Below, in pieces: positions 25,035-33,099 of a DNA stretch of 64,000 nucleotides (positions are counted from its first letter, which is position 1; the number at the start of each line of letters is the position of its first letter). The stretch is from positions 1 through 64,000 of the forward strand of contig CAYGJS010000006.1 of NCBI GenBank assembly GCA_964350435.1, read 5' to 3'. Source of the DNA: TMED27 sp964350435. GTDB taxonomy: Bacteria > Pseudomonadota > Alphaproteobacteria > Micavibrionales > Micavibrionaceae. Made by a program: the position numbers and the translations under genes. Under the pieces are notes generated by a model. It was not told the origin of the DNA. It did not search any database and saw only the letters and a program-made list of their open reading frames with translations.

Positions 25035-25370
25035 ATGGCTCAAGTAAATGTCAGCATTAAGGGGCGTGATTATTCCATCCACTGCGAAGACGGTCAGGAA
25101 CATCGTGTTCTCGAACTCGGCCACTATGTTGACTCTCGCCTGCAAGACATCGCCTCCGCAGGCGCAGCCAGCAGCGAAAACCACCTGCTTGTGCTCACCG
25201 CGCTGATGCTCGCCGACGAAGTCTTTGATCTTCGGGATAACTCACAAAACCTCAACCAAGAACTTCAGCAATCCCAAGCCAACCAGAACGACGAAAGCTC
25301 AGTTGCTCTGGCTATCGACGAACTGGCCGACCGCATCGACCGCATCGCCAGCCGCCTGAAAACCGCTTAA
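25035..25370 (+). CDS. zapA: cell division protein ZapA
   Basis: This 111-residue protein promotes FtsZ filament bundling at the septum. The N-terminal domain has the ZapA pattern (VNVSIKGRDYSIHCEDGQEH, then RVLELGHYVDSRLQDIA and LTALMLADEVFDLR), followed by a C-terminal coiled coil (ALAIDELADRIDRIASRLKT). It lies between the coiled-coil gene and the 6S RNA locus, a conserved order. Confidence 0.9.
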   Translation: MAQVNVSIKGRDYSIHCEDGQEHRVLELGHYVDSRLQDIASAGAASSENHLLVLTALMLADEVFDLRDNSQNLNQELQQSQANQNDESSVALAIDELADRIDRIASRLKTA

Positions 25371-25403
25371 AACTCTCCTCGTCACCCTATGTCTTCAGGC
25401 AGA

Positions 25404-25430
25404 TGAAACCCTGCGAAAGCAGGGGGCCAT
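25404..25430. repeat. CCTGCGAAAGCAGG-type hairpin before the 6S locus
   Basis: CCCTGCGAAAGCAGGG is a 6-bp stem with a GAAA loop just after zapA. It may help terminate zapA transcription. The same hairpin recurs at about 25689, 29153 and 29279. Confidence 0.6.
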
Positions 25431-25455
25431 AGGATGGGCTATCCGCGTTATATCC

Positions 25456-25483
25456 TTGCACAGAAACGGTGCAGGTGTATATA
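25456..25483 (+). promoter_or_regulatory. promoter of probable 6S RNA
   Basis: TTGCAC (25456-25461) and TATATA (25478-25483) are spaced by 16 bp, which places transcription start near 25490, where the 6S-like pairing begins. Confidence 0.5.
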
Positions 25484-25487
25484 TACT

Positions 25488-25640
25488 CCCGTGGGTTTGC
25501 TGCGGAGTATTCGTGATACACAATTTATTCCGGAGGCCGATGCTTTCGCATAGGGAGCTGTCCCTGTCCTGCACCACTCTCTTTGCATTGGGGAGCAGGT
25601 TACCAACGGCGCCCACCTGTTTACCAGGGCCACACGCGAA
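25488..25640 (+). ncRNA. ssrS: probable 6S RNA
   Basis: The space between zapA and the formyl-THF cyclo-ligase gene is the standard place of 6S RNA, which binds sigma70 RNA polymerase in stationary phase. The sequence begins CGTGGGTTTGCTGCGG and contains ATTCGTGATACA. Near the 3' side it has AACGGCGCCCACCTG, whose GCCCAC can pair with the 5' GTGGGT, the closing stem seen in alphaproteobacterial 6S. The 3' end is approximate. The call rests on position, promoter and closing stem rather than a covariance search. Confidence 0.6.
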
Positions 25641-25685
25641 TATCGCTTGTACACGGCTCACGCGGCGCCCACACTTCGCCTCTGC

Positions 25686-25708
25686 CTTCCTGCGAAAGCA
25701 GGGATCTT
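25686..25708. repeat. CCTGCGAAAGCAGG-type hairpin upstream of the cyclo-ligase gene
   Basis: TTCCTGCGAAAGCAGGGATC is a second copy of the hairpin repeat, in the same orientation as the one at 25404, so two copies bracket the 6S RNA locus. Confidence 0.6.
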
Positions 25709-25726
25709 GTATATTTGAGGACTGCC

Positions 25727-26287
25727 ATGACACATCAAAAATCCGAAATCCGTAAAAATGCCAAGGCTCATCTCGAAAAAATCAATCCCCTCGAAGAACA
25801 ACCTGATCTGGTTATAGATAAATTCTTCAACAATGTTGATATAGACGACAACGCCGTGATCGCCGCCTATTGGCCTTTGGGCCATGAATTCGACCCCACA
25901 GGCCTTCTCGAAGAAGCCCACAGGCGCAAGACTATCTGCGCACTCCCCATCGTGCAGCAGGGTACAAAAATTTTGTCTTTCCACCAATGGGCGCCTGATA
26001 CATCGATGAAAAAAGCCTCCTTCGGTATCATGGAGCCCCAAAATACGCCCGCTCTCTCCCCCGATATTCTTCTCGTGCCGCTTCTCGCCTTTGACCGCCA
26101 AGGATACCGCCTCGGAAAAGGCGGCGGATATTATGATGCCACGCTCGAATATATGCGCAGCCAAAAACAAATCCTCGCAATAGGGCTGGGCTACGCCTCT
26201 CAAGCTGTGCTATTTTCTCTCCCAAGGGAGCCGCACGACCAAAAACTCGACGCCGTTTTAACCCCTCAGGAATTTTTAAGATTTTAG
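25727..26287 (+). CDS. ygfA: 5-formyltetrahydrofolate cyclo-ligase
   Basis: This 186-residue enzyme converts 5-formyl-THF to 5,10-methenyl-THF with ATP. It has the family motifs VIAAYWPLGHEFDP, LLVPLLAFDRQGYRLGKGGG with YYDATLE, and PHDQKLDAVLTPQEF. The frame is open upstream into the 6S locus, but ATG 25727 starts the protein at the usual N-terminus (MTHQKSEIRKNAK). The zapA-6S-ygfA order is conserved in proteobacteria, where this gene can be co-transcribed with 6S RNA. Confidence 0.93.
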   Translation: MTHQKSEIRKNAKAHLEKINPLEEQPDLVIDKFFNNVDIDDNAVIAAYWPLGHEFDPTGLLEEAHRRKTICALPIVQQGTKILSFHQWAPDTSMKKASFGIMEPQNTPALSPDILLVPLLAFDRQGYRLGKGGGYYDATLEYMRSQKQILAIGLGYASQAVLFSLPREPHDQKLDAVLTPQEFLRF

Positions 26288-26297
26288 AAAGCACATT

Positions 26298-27107
26298 ATG
26301 CGCATAGTTTTTATCGGTGATATTTACGGACGAACAGGCCGCGATGCCCTCGAAAAATATCTACCAAAAATCAAGGCTGAGTTAAAACCAGACTTCATAA
26401 TCGTCAACGGCGACAACGCCGCCAATGGCCGCGGCATCAACGAAGCGCAAGTCAAAGAATTCTATGATTGGGGCGTAGATTGCATCACAGGCGGTGACCA
26501 TATCTGGGATCAACGCCAGATTGTATCATACATCCGCAATGATCCCAGACTCTTAAGACCCGTCAACTTTCCGAAAGACACACCCGGCAAGGGTTTTCTC
26601 AAAATTGAAAAAAATGGCATGACCTGCCTCGTCATCCATGCCCTGGGCCGCGTCTTCATCGACCCCGTGGAAGACCCGTTCGCAGCCGTAAAACATATCG
26701 TCGATGCCCATCCTCTAGGGCAAGCCGTCGATGCCATCTTCCTTGATTTCCACGCCGAAGCCACCTCCGAAAAAATGGCGATGGCGCATTATCTGGATGG
26801 CAAGGTAACAGCCGTCGTCGGCACCCATACCCATATCCCGACCGCGGACAACCACATTTTGCCAAAAGGCACAGCCTATCAAACGGATGCCGGCATGACG
26901 GGAGATTACGACAGTGTCATCGGCGCAAAAAAAGAAATCCCGATCAAAAAATTCACCACCAAAGTCCCGGGTGATAAAATGATCCCCGCTGGCGGCGAGG
27001 CGACATTATGCGGCGTAATCATAACCCGCAAATCTGGTGGTCTGGCCAGCGCGATTGCCCCTATAAGATTGGGCGGCGTGCTTCCTGAAATCCTCCCGGA
27101 AATCTAA
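26298..27107 (+). CDS. YmdB-like metallophosphoesterase
   Basis: This 269-residue protein of the TIGR00282/YmdB type is a calcineurin-like phosphodiesterase with two metal ions. The metal-binding motifs are GDIYGRTGRDAL (N-terminus), IIVNGDNAANGRG, GGDHIWDQ and VVGTHTHIPTADN. Homologues hydrolyse 2',3'- or 3',5'-cyclic nucleotides; the substrate here is unknown. It starts 10 bp after the cyclo-ligase gene and is probably co-transcribed with it. Confidence 0.9.
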   Translation: MRIVFIGDIYGRTGRDALEKYLPKIKAELKPDFIIVNGDNAANGRGINEAQVKEFYDWGVDCITGGDHIWDQRQIVSYIRNDPRLLRPVNFPKDTPGKGFLKIEKNGMTCLVIHALGRVFIDPVEDPFAAVKHIVDAHPLGQAVDAIFLDFHAEATSEKMAMAHYLDGKVTAVVGTHTHIPTADNHILPKGTAYQTDAGMTGDYDSVIGAKKEIPIKKFTTKVPGDKMIPAGGEATLCGVIITRKSGGLASAIAPIRLGGVLPEILPEI

Positions 27108-27116
27108 ATTGAAAAT

Positions 27117-27653
27117 TTAATGCAGATTTTTCGCGTTTTTACTAAAATAACGCGTGCAGGCATTGTTCAGCGCAGCCAACAAATCCGCGCCATGCGCCCC
27201 GCCATCCCCCTTGATCTGCCCATGTAAAATAGCCTTCATCGCCGTATGAAACGCCAGCACAATTTCCACAACCTCAATATTGGGTTCATCAATGACCTCT
27301 AAAAAATTGACGAGAGAACTCGCAACTTGCGTAATCAGTGTATATTGAAACATCGCTCCATTGGCTTTGAGCTGCATGGCCGGATAGAGCATTGTTGAAA
27401 TGATAGATTCAATATCATCCGAAGGCGAAAGCCCCTTTGCAATCTCAATGCCCTGCATAAGAGATTCGAGATAAACTTGTCCCAGAGGGATAAAATTCGA
27501 AGAACTTTCTTCAAGAACCTTTTGAGCCTTATCTAAAACATCTTCGCTAAGACCGCCAGTGCCCAGCTTGGATCGCAAAACATTGGGGGGAGAAATAAAT
27601 TCCGCCTTCCGTTTCCTCACCTGATGAAAATACAAATCCATCTCTTCACTCAT
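27117..27653 (-). CDS. hypothetical helical protein next to a response regulator
   Basis: This 178-residue soluble, mainly helical protein (MSEEMDLYFHQVRKRKAEFI at the start) has no recognised family. Segments such as FQYTLITQVASSLVNFLEVI and IEVVEIVLAFHTAMKAILHG resemble helices of a bundle. The histidine in VLAFHTAMK could be looked at as a phosphotransfer residue, but this is speculation. It lies 21 bp downstream of the receiver-domain gene on the same strand, so a shared pathway is likely. Confidence 0.6.
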   Translation of the reverse strand: MSEEMDLYFHQVRKRKAEFISPPNVLRSKLGTGGLSEDVLDKAQKVLEESSSNFIPLGQVYLESLMQGIEIAKGLSPSDDIESIISTMLYPAMQLKANGAMFQYTLITQVASSLVNFLEVIDEPNIEVVEIVLAFHTAMKAILHGQIKGDGGAHGADLLAALNNACTRYFSKNAKNLH

Positions 27654-27674
27654 GATTTAATCCGCTCTTATTTT

Positions 27675-28208
27675 TTATCTATGATGCACAACTTCGCCAA
27701 CCACCTCATAAGGATCATCCTCGCGCCGGCGAACCCCCTCATAATTCTCATCTACTTTGCGCCGCCGATCCGGCCCAAAAAAACCTTCCGATTTAACAAA
27801 TTGACGCGGACGCTCAATAATTTGTGCAATCCGGCGATAAAGATCGCGGGCGTTAAACGGCTTCACTAAAAACTCCGTAACCCCGGAATCGCGCGCTTCA
27901 ATCACACGGCGCTTCTCGCTAAAGCCGGTCATCAAAACAATCGGCACGAACTGGTTGATACTGCGCGGATCGCTGCGAACAAGCTTCGCCATGGAAATAC
28001 CATCCATCGGCTCCATCATCCAATCCGCAATAATAAGATCGGGATTATGTCTGCAAAACTTAGCAAACCCATCTTGCCCATCGCTCGCAGATAAAACATC
28101 TTCCACACCAAATGTATTCAGCAAAGATTTTAGCAACCCCTGCATCGGAAGCGTATCATCAACAATTAAAACAGTGATGTTCTTAAATTGATAACTCAAT
28201 TCTTTCAC
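27675..28208 (-). CDS. single-domain response regulator with basic C-terminal tail
   Basis: This 177-residue CheY-like receiver has all key residues: the acid pair D17-D18 (LIVDDT), phospho-acceptor D62 (IIADWMM), T94 (LMTGF) and K116 (LVKPF). After the receiver (about residue 130) it has a charged tail with FFGPDRRRK and VRRREDDP, a form of tail seen in stand-alone receivers of alphaproteobacteria. It has no DNA-binding output domain, so it acts by protein contact. The cognate kinase is not in the window. Confidence 0.9.
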   Translation of the reverse strand: MKELSYQFKNITVLIVDDTLPMQGLLKSLLNTFGVEDVLSASDGQDGFAKFCRHNPDLIIADWMMEPMDGISMAKLVRSDPRSINQFVPIVLMTGFSEKRRVIEARDSGVTEFLVKPFNARDLYRRIAQIIERPRQFVKSEGFFGPDRRRKVDENYEGVRRREDDPYEVVGEVVHHR

Positions 28209-28383
28209 CCTTTAAAATCAATCCACTCTAACATTGTACCACAAGGTTCTGAAAAAAATGGAACTTTTTATAAAGGCCGCTTTCATTTTTACATTTAAAA
28301 CCCCTAATATAAAAACCGTGATAAGGCTTTGAATCTATGTCACATATGTTTTATGCTCATAAAAATTTTCTTCAGGAGTTATT

Positions 28384-29139
28384 ATGGCCGGACATTCAAA
28401 ATGGGCAAACATCAAACACCGCAAAGGCAAAGCCGACGCCGTGCGGGCTAAGCAATTCTCAAAACTCGGGCGCGAAATCTATGTTGCGACCAAGCTTGGC
28501 GGCCCCGACCCTGATATGAACCCGCGCCTGCGCCTCGCCATTGCCACCGCGCGCGGCCAGTCCATGCCCAAAGACGGCATCGAAAAAAACATCGCCAAGG
28601 GGGCAGGCAGCACCGACGGCGAAGATTACGAAGAAATCCGCTACGAAGGCTACGCCGCAGGCGGAATCGCCGTAATCGTCGAATGCCTGACCGATAACCG
28701 TAACCGCACAGCCGCCGAAATCCGCTCCATTTTTGCCAAAGGCGGCGGCAATATGGGCGAAACGGGGTCTGTGAACTTCATGTTTGATCGCCGCGGCGAA
28801 ATCGTAATCCCCGCTGATAAAGGCAGCGCAGAGGCCGTCTTCGAAATCGCCCTCGAAGCAGGAGCAATAGATGTGGAAAGCGACGATGAATACCACACCG
28901 TTCTGTGTGAGGTCGAAGACTTCGCCGAAGTCCGCGATGCCTTGGAAGCCAAATTCGGTGAACCCGAAAGCCAAGGCCTGATCTGGAAACCAAACGTTTC
29001 AACCCCCGTCGACGAAGACGGCGCGCGCGGCGTCCTGAAACTTATCGACAATCTCGACGAATGCGATGACGTCCAAAAAGTCACCGCAAATTACGAAGCC
29101 TCCGACGAGATCATGGAAAAAATTATGGGCGAGGAATAA
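28384..29139 (+). CDS. yebC: YebC/PmpR-family protein
   Basis: This 251-residue protein starts MAGHSKWANIKHRKGKADAV, the family signature, and has the usual three domains (YEGYAAGGIAVIVECLTDNR; GCVNF-type segment read here as GSVNFMFDRRGEIV; and a C-terminal alpha/beta domain). Members act as DNA-binding regulators or as factors easing ribosome stalling at proline stretches. A TTCAGGAG site precedes the ATG. It lies upstream of ruvCAB, as in many proteobacteria. Confidence 0.95.
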   Translation: MAGHSKWANIKHRKGKADAVRAKQFSKLGREIYVATKLGGPDPDMNPRLRLAIATARGQSMPKDGIEKNIAKGAGSTDGEDYEEIRYEGYAAGGIAVIVECLTDNRNRTAAEIRSIFAKGGGNMGETGSVNFMFDRRGEIVIPADKGSAEAVFEIALEAGAIDVESDDEYHTVLCEVEDFAEVRDALEAKFGEPESQGLIWKPNVSTPVDEDGARGVLKLIDNLDECDDVQKVTANYEASDEIMEKIMGEE

Positions 29140-29148
29140 CCACAAATG

Positions 29149-29300
29149 GCTTCCCCGCGAAAGCAGGGATCTTTCAACATATAAAACCAAAATTTCGTTC
29201 TTGTTATGTTCTGATTTTCTGTTATAGTTAAATATGCTTTCACCGCGCGAGCGGGAATCTTGGTACTAAAAAATAGATCCCTGCTTTCGCAGGGAAGTCA
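29149..29300. repeat. MITE-like inverted-repeat element between yebC and ruvC
   Basis: The left arm, CTTCCCCGCGAAAGCAGGGA followed by TCT (29150-29172), is nearly the reverse complement of the right arm, AGATCCCTGCTTTCGCAGGG followed by AAG (29275-29297). Each arm is itself a small hairpin. A degenerate copy (CACCGCGCGAGCGGGAATCT, 29241-29260) lies between them. The right arm ends about 9 bp before the ruvC start codon. There is no gene in this space. Confidence 0.75.
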
Positions 29301-29308
29301 GGCATGAA

Positions 29309-29806
29309 GTGATTATTCTTGGTATAGATCCGGGATTGCAAAAAACGGGCTGGGGCATCATTCGCCACGAGGGCGCGGCTCTGTGTTTCCTAGCCTCCGG
29401 CTTGATTAAACCCTATATTCATTTACCCATGACCCAGCGCCTCGCGGCTCTGCATAACGGCCTCGTCGATATCATCAAAACCCACGCGCCCGATGCTTGC
29501 GCTCTCGAAGAAACCTTCGTCAACAAAAACCCCGCCAGCGCATTAAAGCTGGGGCAGGCGAGGGGGGTGCTTCTCGCTGTCCCCGCACTACATAACCTCG
29601 AATGCGCCGAATATTCTGCCAATACAGTCAAAAAATCCATCGTCGGCACGGGCCACGCCGCCAAAGCACAAATTGGCATGATGATCAAAACACTGCTCCC
29701 CACCTGTGGGCAAATATCGGAGGATGAGGCCGACGCGCTTGCTGTCGCCATCACCCACGCGCATTATAGAAGCCTAAACGTGGCACTCACTCAGGCTTCA
29801 TCATGA
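29309..29806 (+). CDS. ruvC: Holliday junction resolvase RuvC
   Basis: This 165-residue endonuclease cuts Holliday junctions bound by RuvAB. The acidic catalytic residues are present: D7 (LGIDPGLQKTGWG), E67 (ALEETFVNKNP), and D139 and D142 (ISEDEADALAVA). Translation starts at GTG 29309; the ATG five bases before it is out of frame and stops at once. No strong Shine-Dalgarno is visible because a repeat element runs almost up to the start. It overlaps ruvA by 4 bp. Confidence 0.95.
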   Translation: MIILGIDPGLQKTGWGIIRHEGAALCFLASGLIKPYIHLPMTQRLAALHNGLVDIIKTHAPDACALEETFVNKNPASALKLGQARGVLLAVPALHNLECAEYSANTVKKSIVGTGHAAKAQIGMMIKTLLPTCGQISEDEADALAVAITHAHYRSLNVALTQASS

Positions 29807-30441
29807 TCGGCAAACTCAGCGGCATAATAGACAGCGTCTCCCCCACATCCCTGATTCTGGACGTGCAGGGCGTAGGCTATCTTGTAAACGCCAGCCAGCG
29901 GACTTTAGGCCGCATCGGCCAAAAAGGCGACCCCGCCAGCCTACTGATCGAAACCAATGTTCGCGAAGACGCCATCACCCTGTTCGGTTTCGCCGACGGC
30001 GCGGAGCGTGACTGGTTCAAACTCCTCACTTCCGTTCAAGGCGTCGGTGCAAAGGCAGGCCTCGCCATTCTCTCCGTCTGTCCCCCTGAAAAAGTAGGGC
30101 TCGCCATCGCCGCGCAAGATAAAACCATCCTCACTCAGGCCGATGGCGTTGGGCCAAAACTCGCCACCCGCATCTTGACGGAACTGAAAGACAAAGCCGC
30201 AAATATTGACCTATCGCCAAATATCGCGTCCGCCCCCGCAAACTTCAAAGACCTCACCCAAGGTGGCGGCGATCTCGCCCCCTCAATCGACCAAGACGCC
30301 GTATCCGCGCTCGTCAATCTCGGCTACGCCCGCGCTGACGCCTATACAGCTGTCCTGCGCGCACGCGATAAAGCCAATGACAACCTCCCTTTAAACCTTG
30401 AAAACCTCATTCGCATCGCCCTGAAGGAGTTGAGCGCATGA
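29803..30441 (+). CDS. ruvA: Holliday junction branch migration protein RuvA
   Basis: This 212-residue protein forms a tetramer that holds the junction open. It has the N-terminal OB fold (MIGKLSGIIDSVSPTSLILD), the two helix-hairpin-helix motifs (LLTSVQGVGAKAGLAILS and ADGVGPKLATRILTELKDK), and the C-terminal RuvB-binding domain (DAVSALVNLGYARADAYTAV). It overlaps both ruvC and ruvB by 4 bp. Confidence 0.96.
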   Translation: MIGKLSGIIDSVSPTSLILDVQGVGYLVNASQRTLGRIGQKGDPASLLIETNVREDAITLFGFADGAERDWFKLLTSVQGVGAKAGLAILSVCPPEKVGLAIAAQDKTILTQADGVGPKLATRILTELKDKAANIDLSPNIASAPANFKDLTQGGGDLAPSIDQDAVSALVNLGYARADAYTAVLRARDKANDNLPLNLENLIRIALKELSA

Positions 30442-31472
30442 ATGACCTCGCCAAAAACATTAACCTCGAAGCCGCGCCGCAGGATTACGAACGCGGCGAG
30501 GAGGGCGCGCTCCGCCCGCTATCCCTCGACGAATTCATCGGCCAGCCCGATCTGCGCGCCAATTTGCGCGTCTTCGTCGAAGCCTCGAGATCACGCGGCG
30601 ATTCGATGGATCACGTCCTTCTCTTCGGGCCGCCGGGCCTTGGTAAAACCACCCTCGCGCAAATCATCGCCAAAGAACTCGGCGTGGGCTTTCGCGCCAC
30701 CTCCGGCCCCGTCATCGCCAAATCCGGCGATCTCGCCGCAATCCTGACGAATCTGGAAGCCCACGACGTTCTGTTCATCGACGAAATCCATCGCCTGAAT
30801 CCTGCCGTCGAAGAAATCCTCTACCCTGCGATGGAAGACGGCAAGCTCGACCTCATCATCGGCGAAGGTCCCGCCGCCCGCAGCGTGCAGATCGACCTCG
30901 TGCCCTTCACCCTCGTCGGCGCAACCACGCGGAGCGGCCTTCTCTCCAACCCCTTGCGCGATCGTTTCGGCATCCCGCTGCGCCTTGAATTTTATAGCGC
31001 CGATGAACTCGCCCTCATCGTCTCCCGCACTGCGCGGCTCCTGAATATGCCCCTCGCCGAAGATGGTGCGCTTGAAATTGCTAAGCGTTCCCGCGGTACA
31101 CCCCGAATCGCCGGTCGCCTCACCCGCCGCGTCCGTGATTTCGCGCAAAGCGAAAACAACAAGAACATCACCCGCGAAAATGTTGACACCGCCCTTAAAC
31201 GCCTTGATGTTGACGGCATCGGGCTTGATTCCATGGATCGCCGCTACCTCAAATGCATCATCGAAAACTATGGCGGCGGGCCCGTCGGCGTAGATACGCT
31301 CGCCGCCGCACTCTCCGAACAGCGCGATATGATCGAAGATGTGATTGAACCCTATCTCCTCCAGCAAGGGCTGGTTCAGCGCACTTCACGCGGCAGACAA
31401 ATTTCTGCGAAGGGTTCTGAATATCTTGGCGTAAGACCTTTAACGCACAACCAAGATGATTTACTCTCATAA
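30438..31472 (+). CDS. ruvB: Holliday junction branch migration ATPase RuvB
   Basis: This 344-residue AAA+ motor drives branch migration. It has Walker A at 64-71 (GPPGLGKTTLAQ), Walker B DVLFIDEIHRLN, sensor 1 VGATTRSGLLSNPL with the arginine finger in LRDRFG, and the C-terminal winged helix ending in EQRDMIEDVIEPYLLQQGLV. It is the third gene of the coupled ruvCAB unit and is followed 3 bp later by ybgC. Confidence 0.97.
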   Translation: MNDLAKNINLEAAPQDYERGEEGALRPLSLDEFIGQPDLRANLRVFVEASRSRGDSMDHVLLFGPPGLGKTTLAQIIAKELGVGFRATSGPVIAKSGDLAAILTNLEAHDVLFIDEIHRLNPAVEEILYPAMEDGKLDLIIGEGPAARSVQIDLVPFTLVGATTRSGLLSNPLRDRFGIPLRLEFYSADELALIVSRTARLLNMPLAEDGALEIAKRSRGTPRIAGRLTRRVRDFAQSENNKNITRENVDTALKRLDVDGIGLDSMDRRYLKCIIENYGGGPVGVDTLAAALSEQRDMIEDVIEPYLLQQGLVQRTSRGRQISAKGSEYLGVRPLTHNQDDLLS

Positions 31473-31475
31473 TCC

Positions 31476-31886
31476 ATGACCGCCCACATAATCGATATCC
31501 GGATTTACTACGAAGACACCGACGCCGGCGGCGTGGTCTATCATGCCAATTACCTGAACTTCGCCGAACGGGCGCGCTGCGAACTCCTGCGCTCCATCGG
31601 CCTTGAATGTTCAAAACTCGAAGCCGATCTCGGCATCATCTTCGTGGTCAAACATATCGACATCGAATATATGCGCCCGGCGATGCTTGATGATGCACTC
31701 CAAGTCCTGACAACAATAGAAAAAATGAAAAACACCAGCTTCCTCGCCCGCCATAAAATTCAAAAAAACGGCGAAACAATCTGCGAGATGCATGTCACAC
31801 TTGTGTGTGTAGACACGAATACCATTAAGCCTGTATCGTTACCCGATATCTTGCGAAGCAAATTTCAATCACTCTTAGAAGAATAA
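31476..31886 (+). CDS. ybgC: YbgC-type acyl-CoA thioesterase
   Basis: This 136-residue hotdog-fold enzyme has the catalytic segment RIYYEDTDAGGVVYHANYLN (Asp and His of the 4-hydroxybenzoyl-CoA thioesterase type) and NFAERARCELLRSIG. It precedes tolQRAB, the usual place. In E. coli it interacts with phospholipid synthesis enzymes. Confidence 0.93.
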   Translation: MTAHIIDIRIYYEDTDAGGVVYHANYLNFAERARCELLRSIGLECSKLEADLGIIFVVKHIDIEYMRPAMLDDALQVLTTIEKMKNTSFLARHKIQKNGETICEMHVTLVCVDTNTIKPVSLPDILRSKFQSLLEE

Positions 31887-31900
31887 TATTGAGGAATAAA

Positions 31901-32650
31901 ATGGACCCCATCGAAGCCGTAGACCTAGGAAGCTATAACCACGATCTCAGCATGCTGGGAATGTTCCTGATGGCCGATCCCGTGGTCAAGGCCGTCATGC
32001 TGATGCTGATCGCCGCTTCGGTCTGGAGCTGGGCCATTATCTTCAGCAAAAAGACAACCCTCGGCAGCCTGAATAAAAAAGCCAATAAATTTGAAGACTC
32101 CTTCTGGTCGGGCGAACCGTTGGATAAAATCTACCAACGCGTCAAAAACTCAAAACCTGATCCCATGCTGCAAACCTTCTCAGCAGGGATGGAAGAATGG
32201 CAAGCGGGCGTAGCAGGGGGCGTGCCCTCAAAAGAAAGCGTGCAGGCTTCGCTTCGCCAACGCGTCGAACGCGCCATGAATGTCGCGATAGGCCGCGAAA
32301 TCAGCGCACTTGAAAAAGGCATGACGTTTCTGGCAAGCGTCGGCTCCACCGCGCCTTTCATCGGCTTGTTCGGAACGGTCTGGGGGATTATGAACTCTTT
32401 CTCCGCGATCGCCTCCTCCAACAACACTTCGCTCGCCGTGGTTGCGCCAGGGATCGCCGAGGCTTTATTTGCGACGGCTCTTGGGCTTGTCGCCGCTATT
32501 CCGGCCGTAATTGCCTATAACGTCTTTTCCAACAGCATCAACGGCTATGCCGATCGCCTCGAAAACTTCTCCGATGAATTCACCGCGATTCTCTCCCGTC
32601 ATCTCGACGCCCAGGAATCCGGCCCCTCCAGCAAGAGAGCCGCAGAATAA
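31901..32650 (+). CDS. tolQ: Tol-Pal system proton channel subunit TolQ
   Basis: This 249-residue inner membrane protein has three helices: VKAVMLMLIAASVWSWAIIF near the N-terminus, then GMTFLASVGSTAPFIGLFGT with VWGIMNSF, and APGIAEALFATALGLVAAIP with AVIAYNVF. With TolR it uses the proton gradient to energise TolA for outer membrane constriction at division. ATG 31901 follows GAGGA, so I prefer it to TTG 31889. The stop overlaps the tolR start (TAATG). Confidence 0.95.
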   Translation: MDPIEAVDLGSYNHDLSMLGMFLMADPVVKAVMLMLIAASVWSWAIIFSKKTTLGSLNKKANKFEDSFWSGEPLDKIYQRVKNSKPDPMLQTFSAGMEEWQAGVAGGVPSKESVQASLRQRVERAMNVAIGREISALEKGMTFLASVGSTAPFIGLFGTVWGIMNSFSAIASSNNTSLAVVAPGIAEALFATALGLVAAIPAVIAYNVFSNSINGYADRLENFSDEFTAILSRHLDAQESGPSSKRAAE

Positions 32651-33090
32651 TGGGCGCAACACTCTCTCACAAAACCCGCAGCCGTGGCCGCAAAACGGGC
32701 GGCACTTATCGCCCCATGGCGGAAATAAACGTCACGCCTTTCGTGGATGTGATGCTGGTGCTTCTGATCGTTTTCATGGTCGCCGCGCCTCTGCTAACGG
32801 CTGGGGTTCCTGTGGATTTGCCGAAATCCAAAGCCAAAGCCATTCAGGACGAAGACAATAAACCGATCGAAGTGACCCTCAATAAAAACGGTAAAATCTA
32901 TATTGGCGAAACCGAAATGACAGACAAAGTCCTGCGCCTGCGCCTCCAAGCCATGACCGAAGGAAACGCGGATCGCCGGATATATATTCGCGCGGACAAG
33001 ACTCTCGAATATGGCCGCGTAATGCGCATTATCGGCGATATCAACGCCGCCGGATTTACCAAAGTCGCGCTGATCTCGGAGAATAAATAA
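32650..33090 (+). CDS. tolR: Tol-Pal system protein TolR
   Basis: This 146-residue ExbD/TolR protein has a basic N-terminus, one membrane helix with the conserved proton-carrying Asp (EINVTPFVDVMLVLLIVFMV) and a periplasmic dimerisation domain (IYIRADKTLEYGRVMRII). It is coupled to tolQ. Confidence 0.95.
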   Translation: MGATLSHKTRSRGRKTGGTYRPMAEINVTPFVDVMLVLLIVFMVAAPLLTAGVPVDLPKSKAKAIQDEDNKPIEVTLNKNGKIYIGETEMTDKVLRLRLQAMTEGNADRRIYIRADKTLEYGRVMRIIGDINAAGFTKVALISENK

Positions 33091-33099
33091 GGCCCGATA

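Noticed and set aside
30591..31367. 258-residue minus-strand frame opposite ruvB
   Set aside because: It is antisense to conserved RuvB motifs; the Gly/Asp-rich composition comes from the codon pattern of ruvB.
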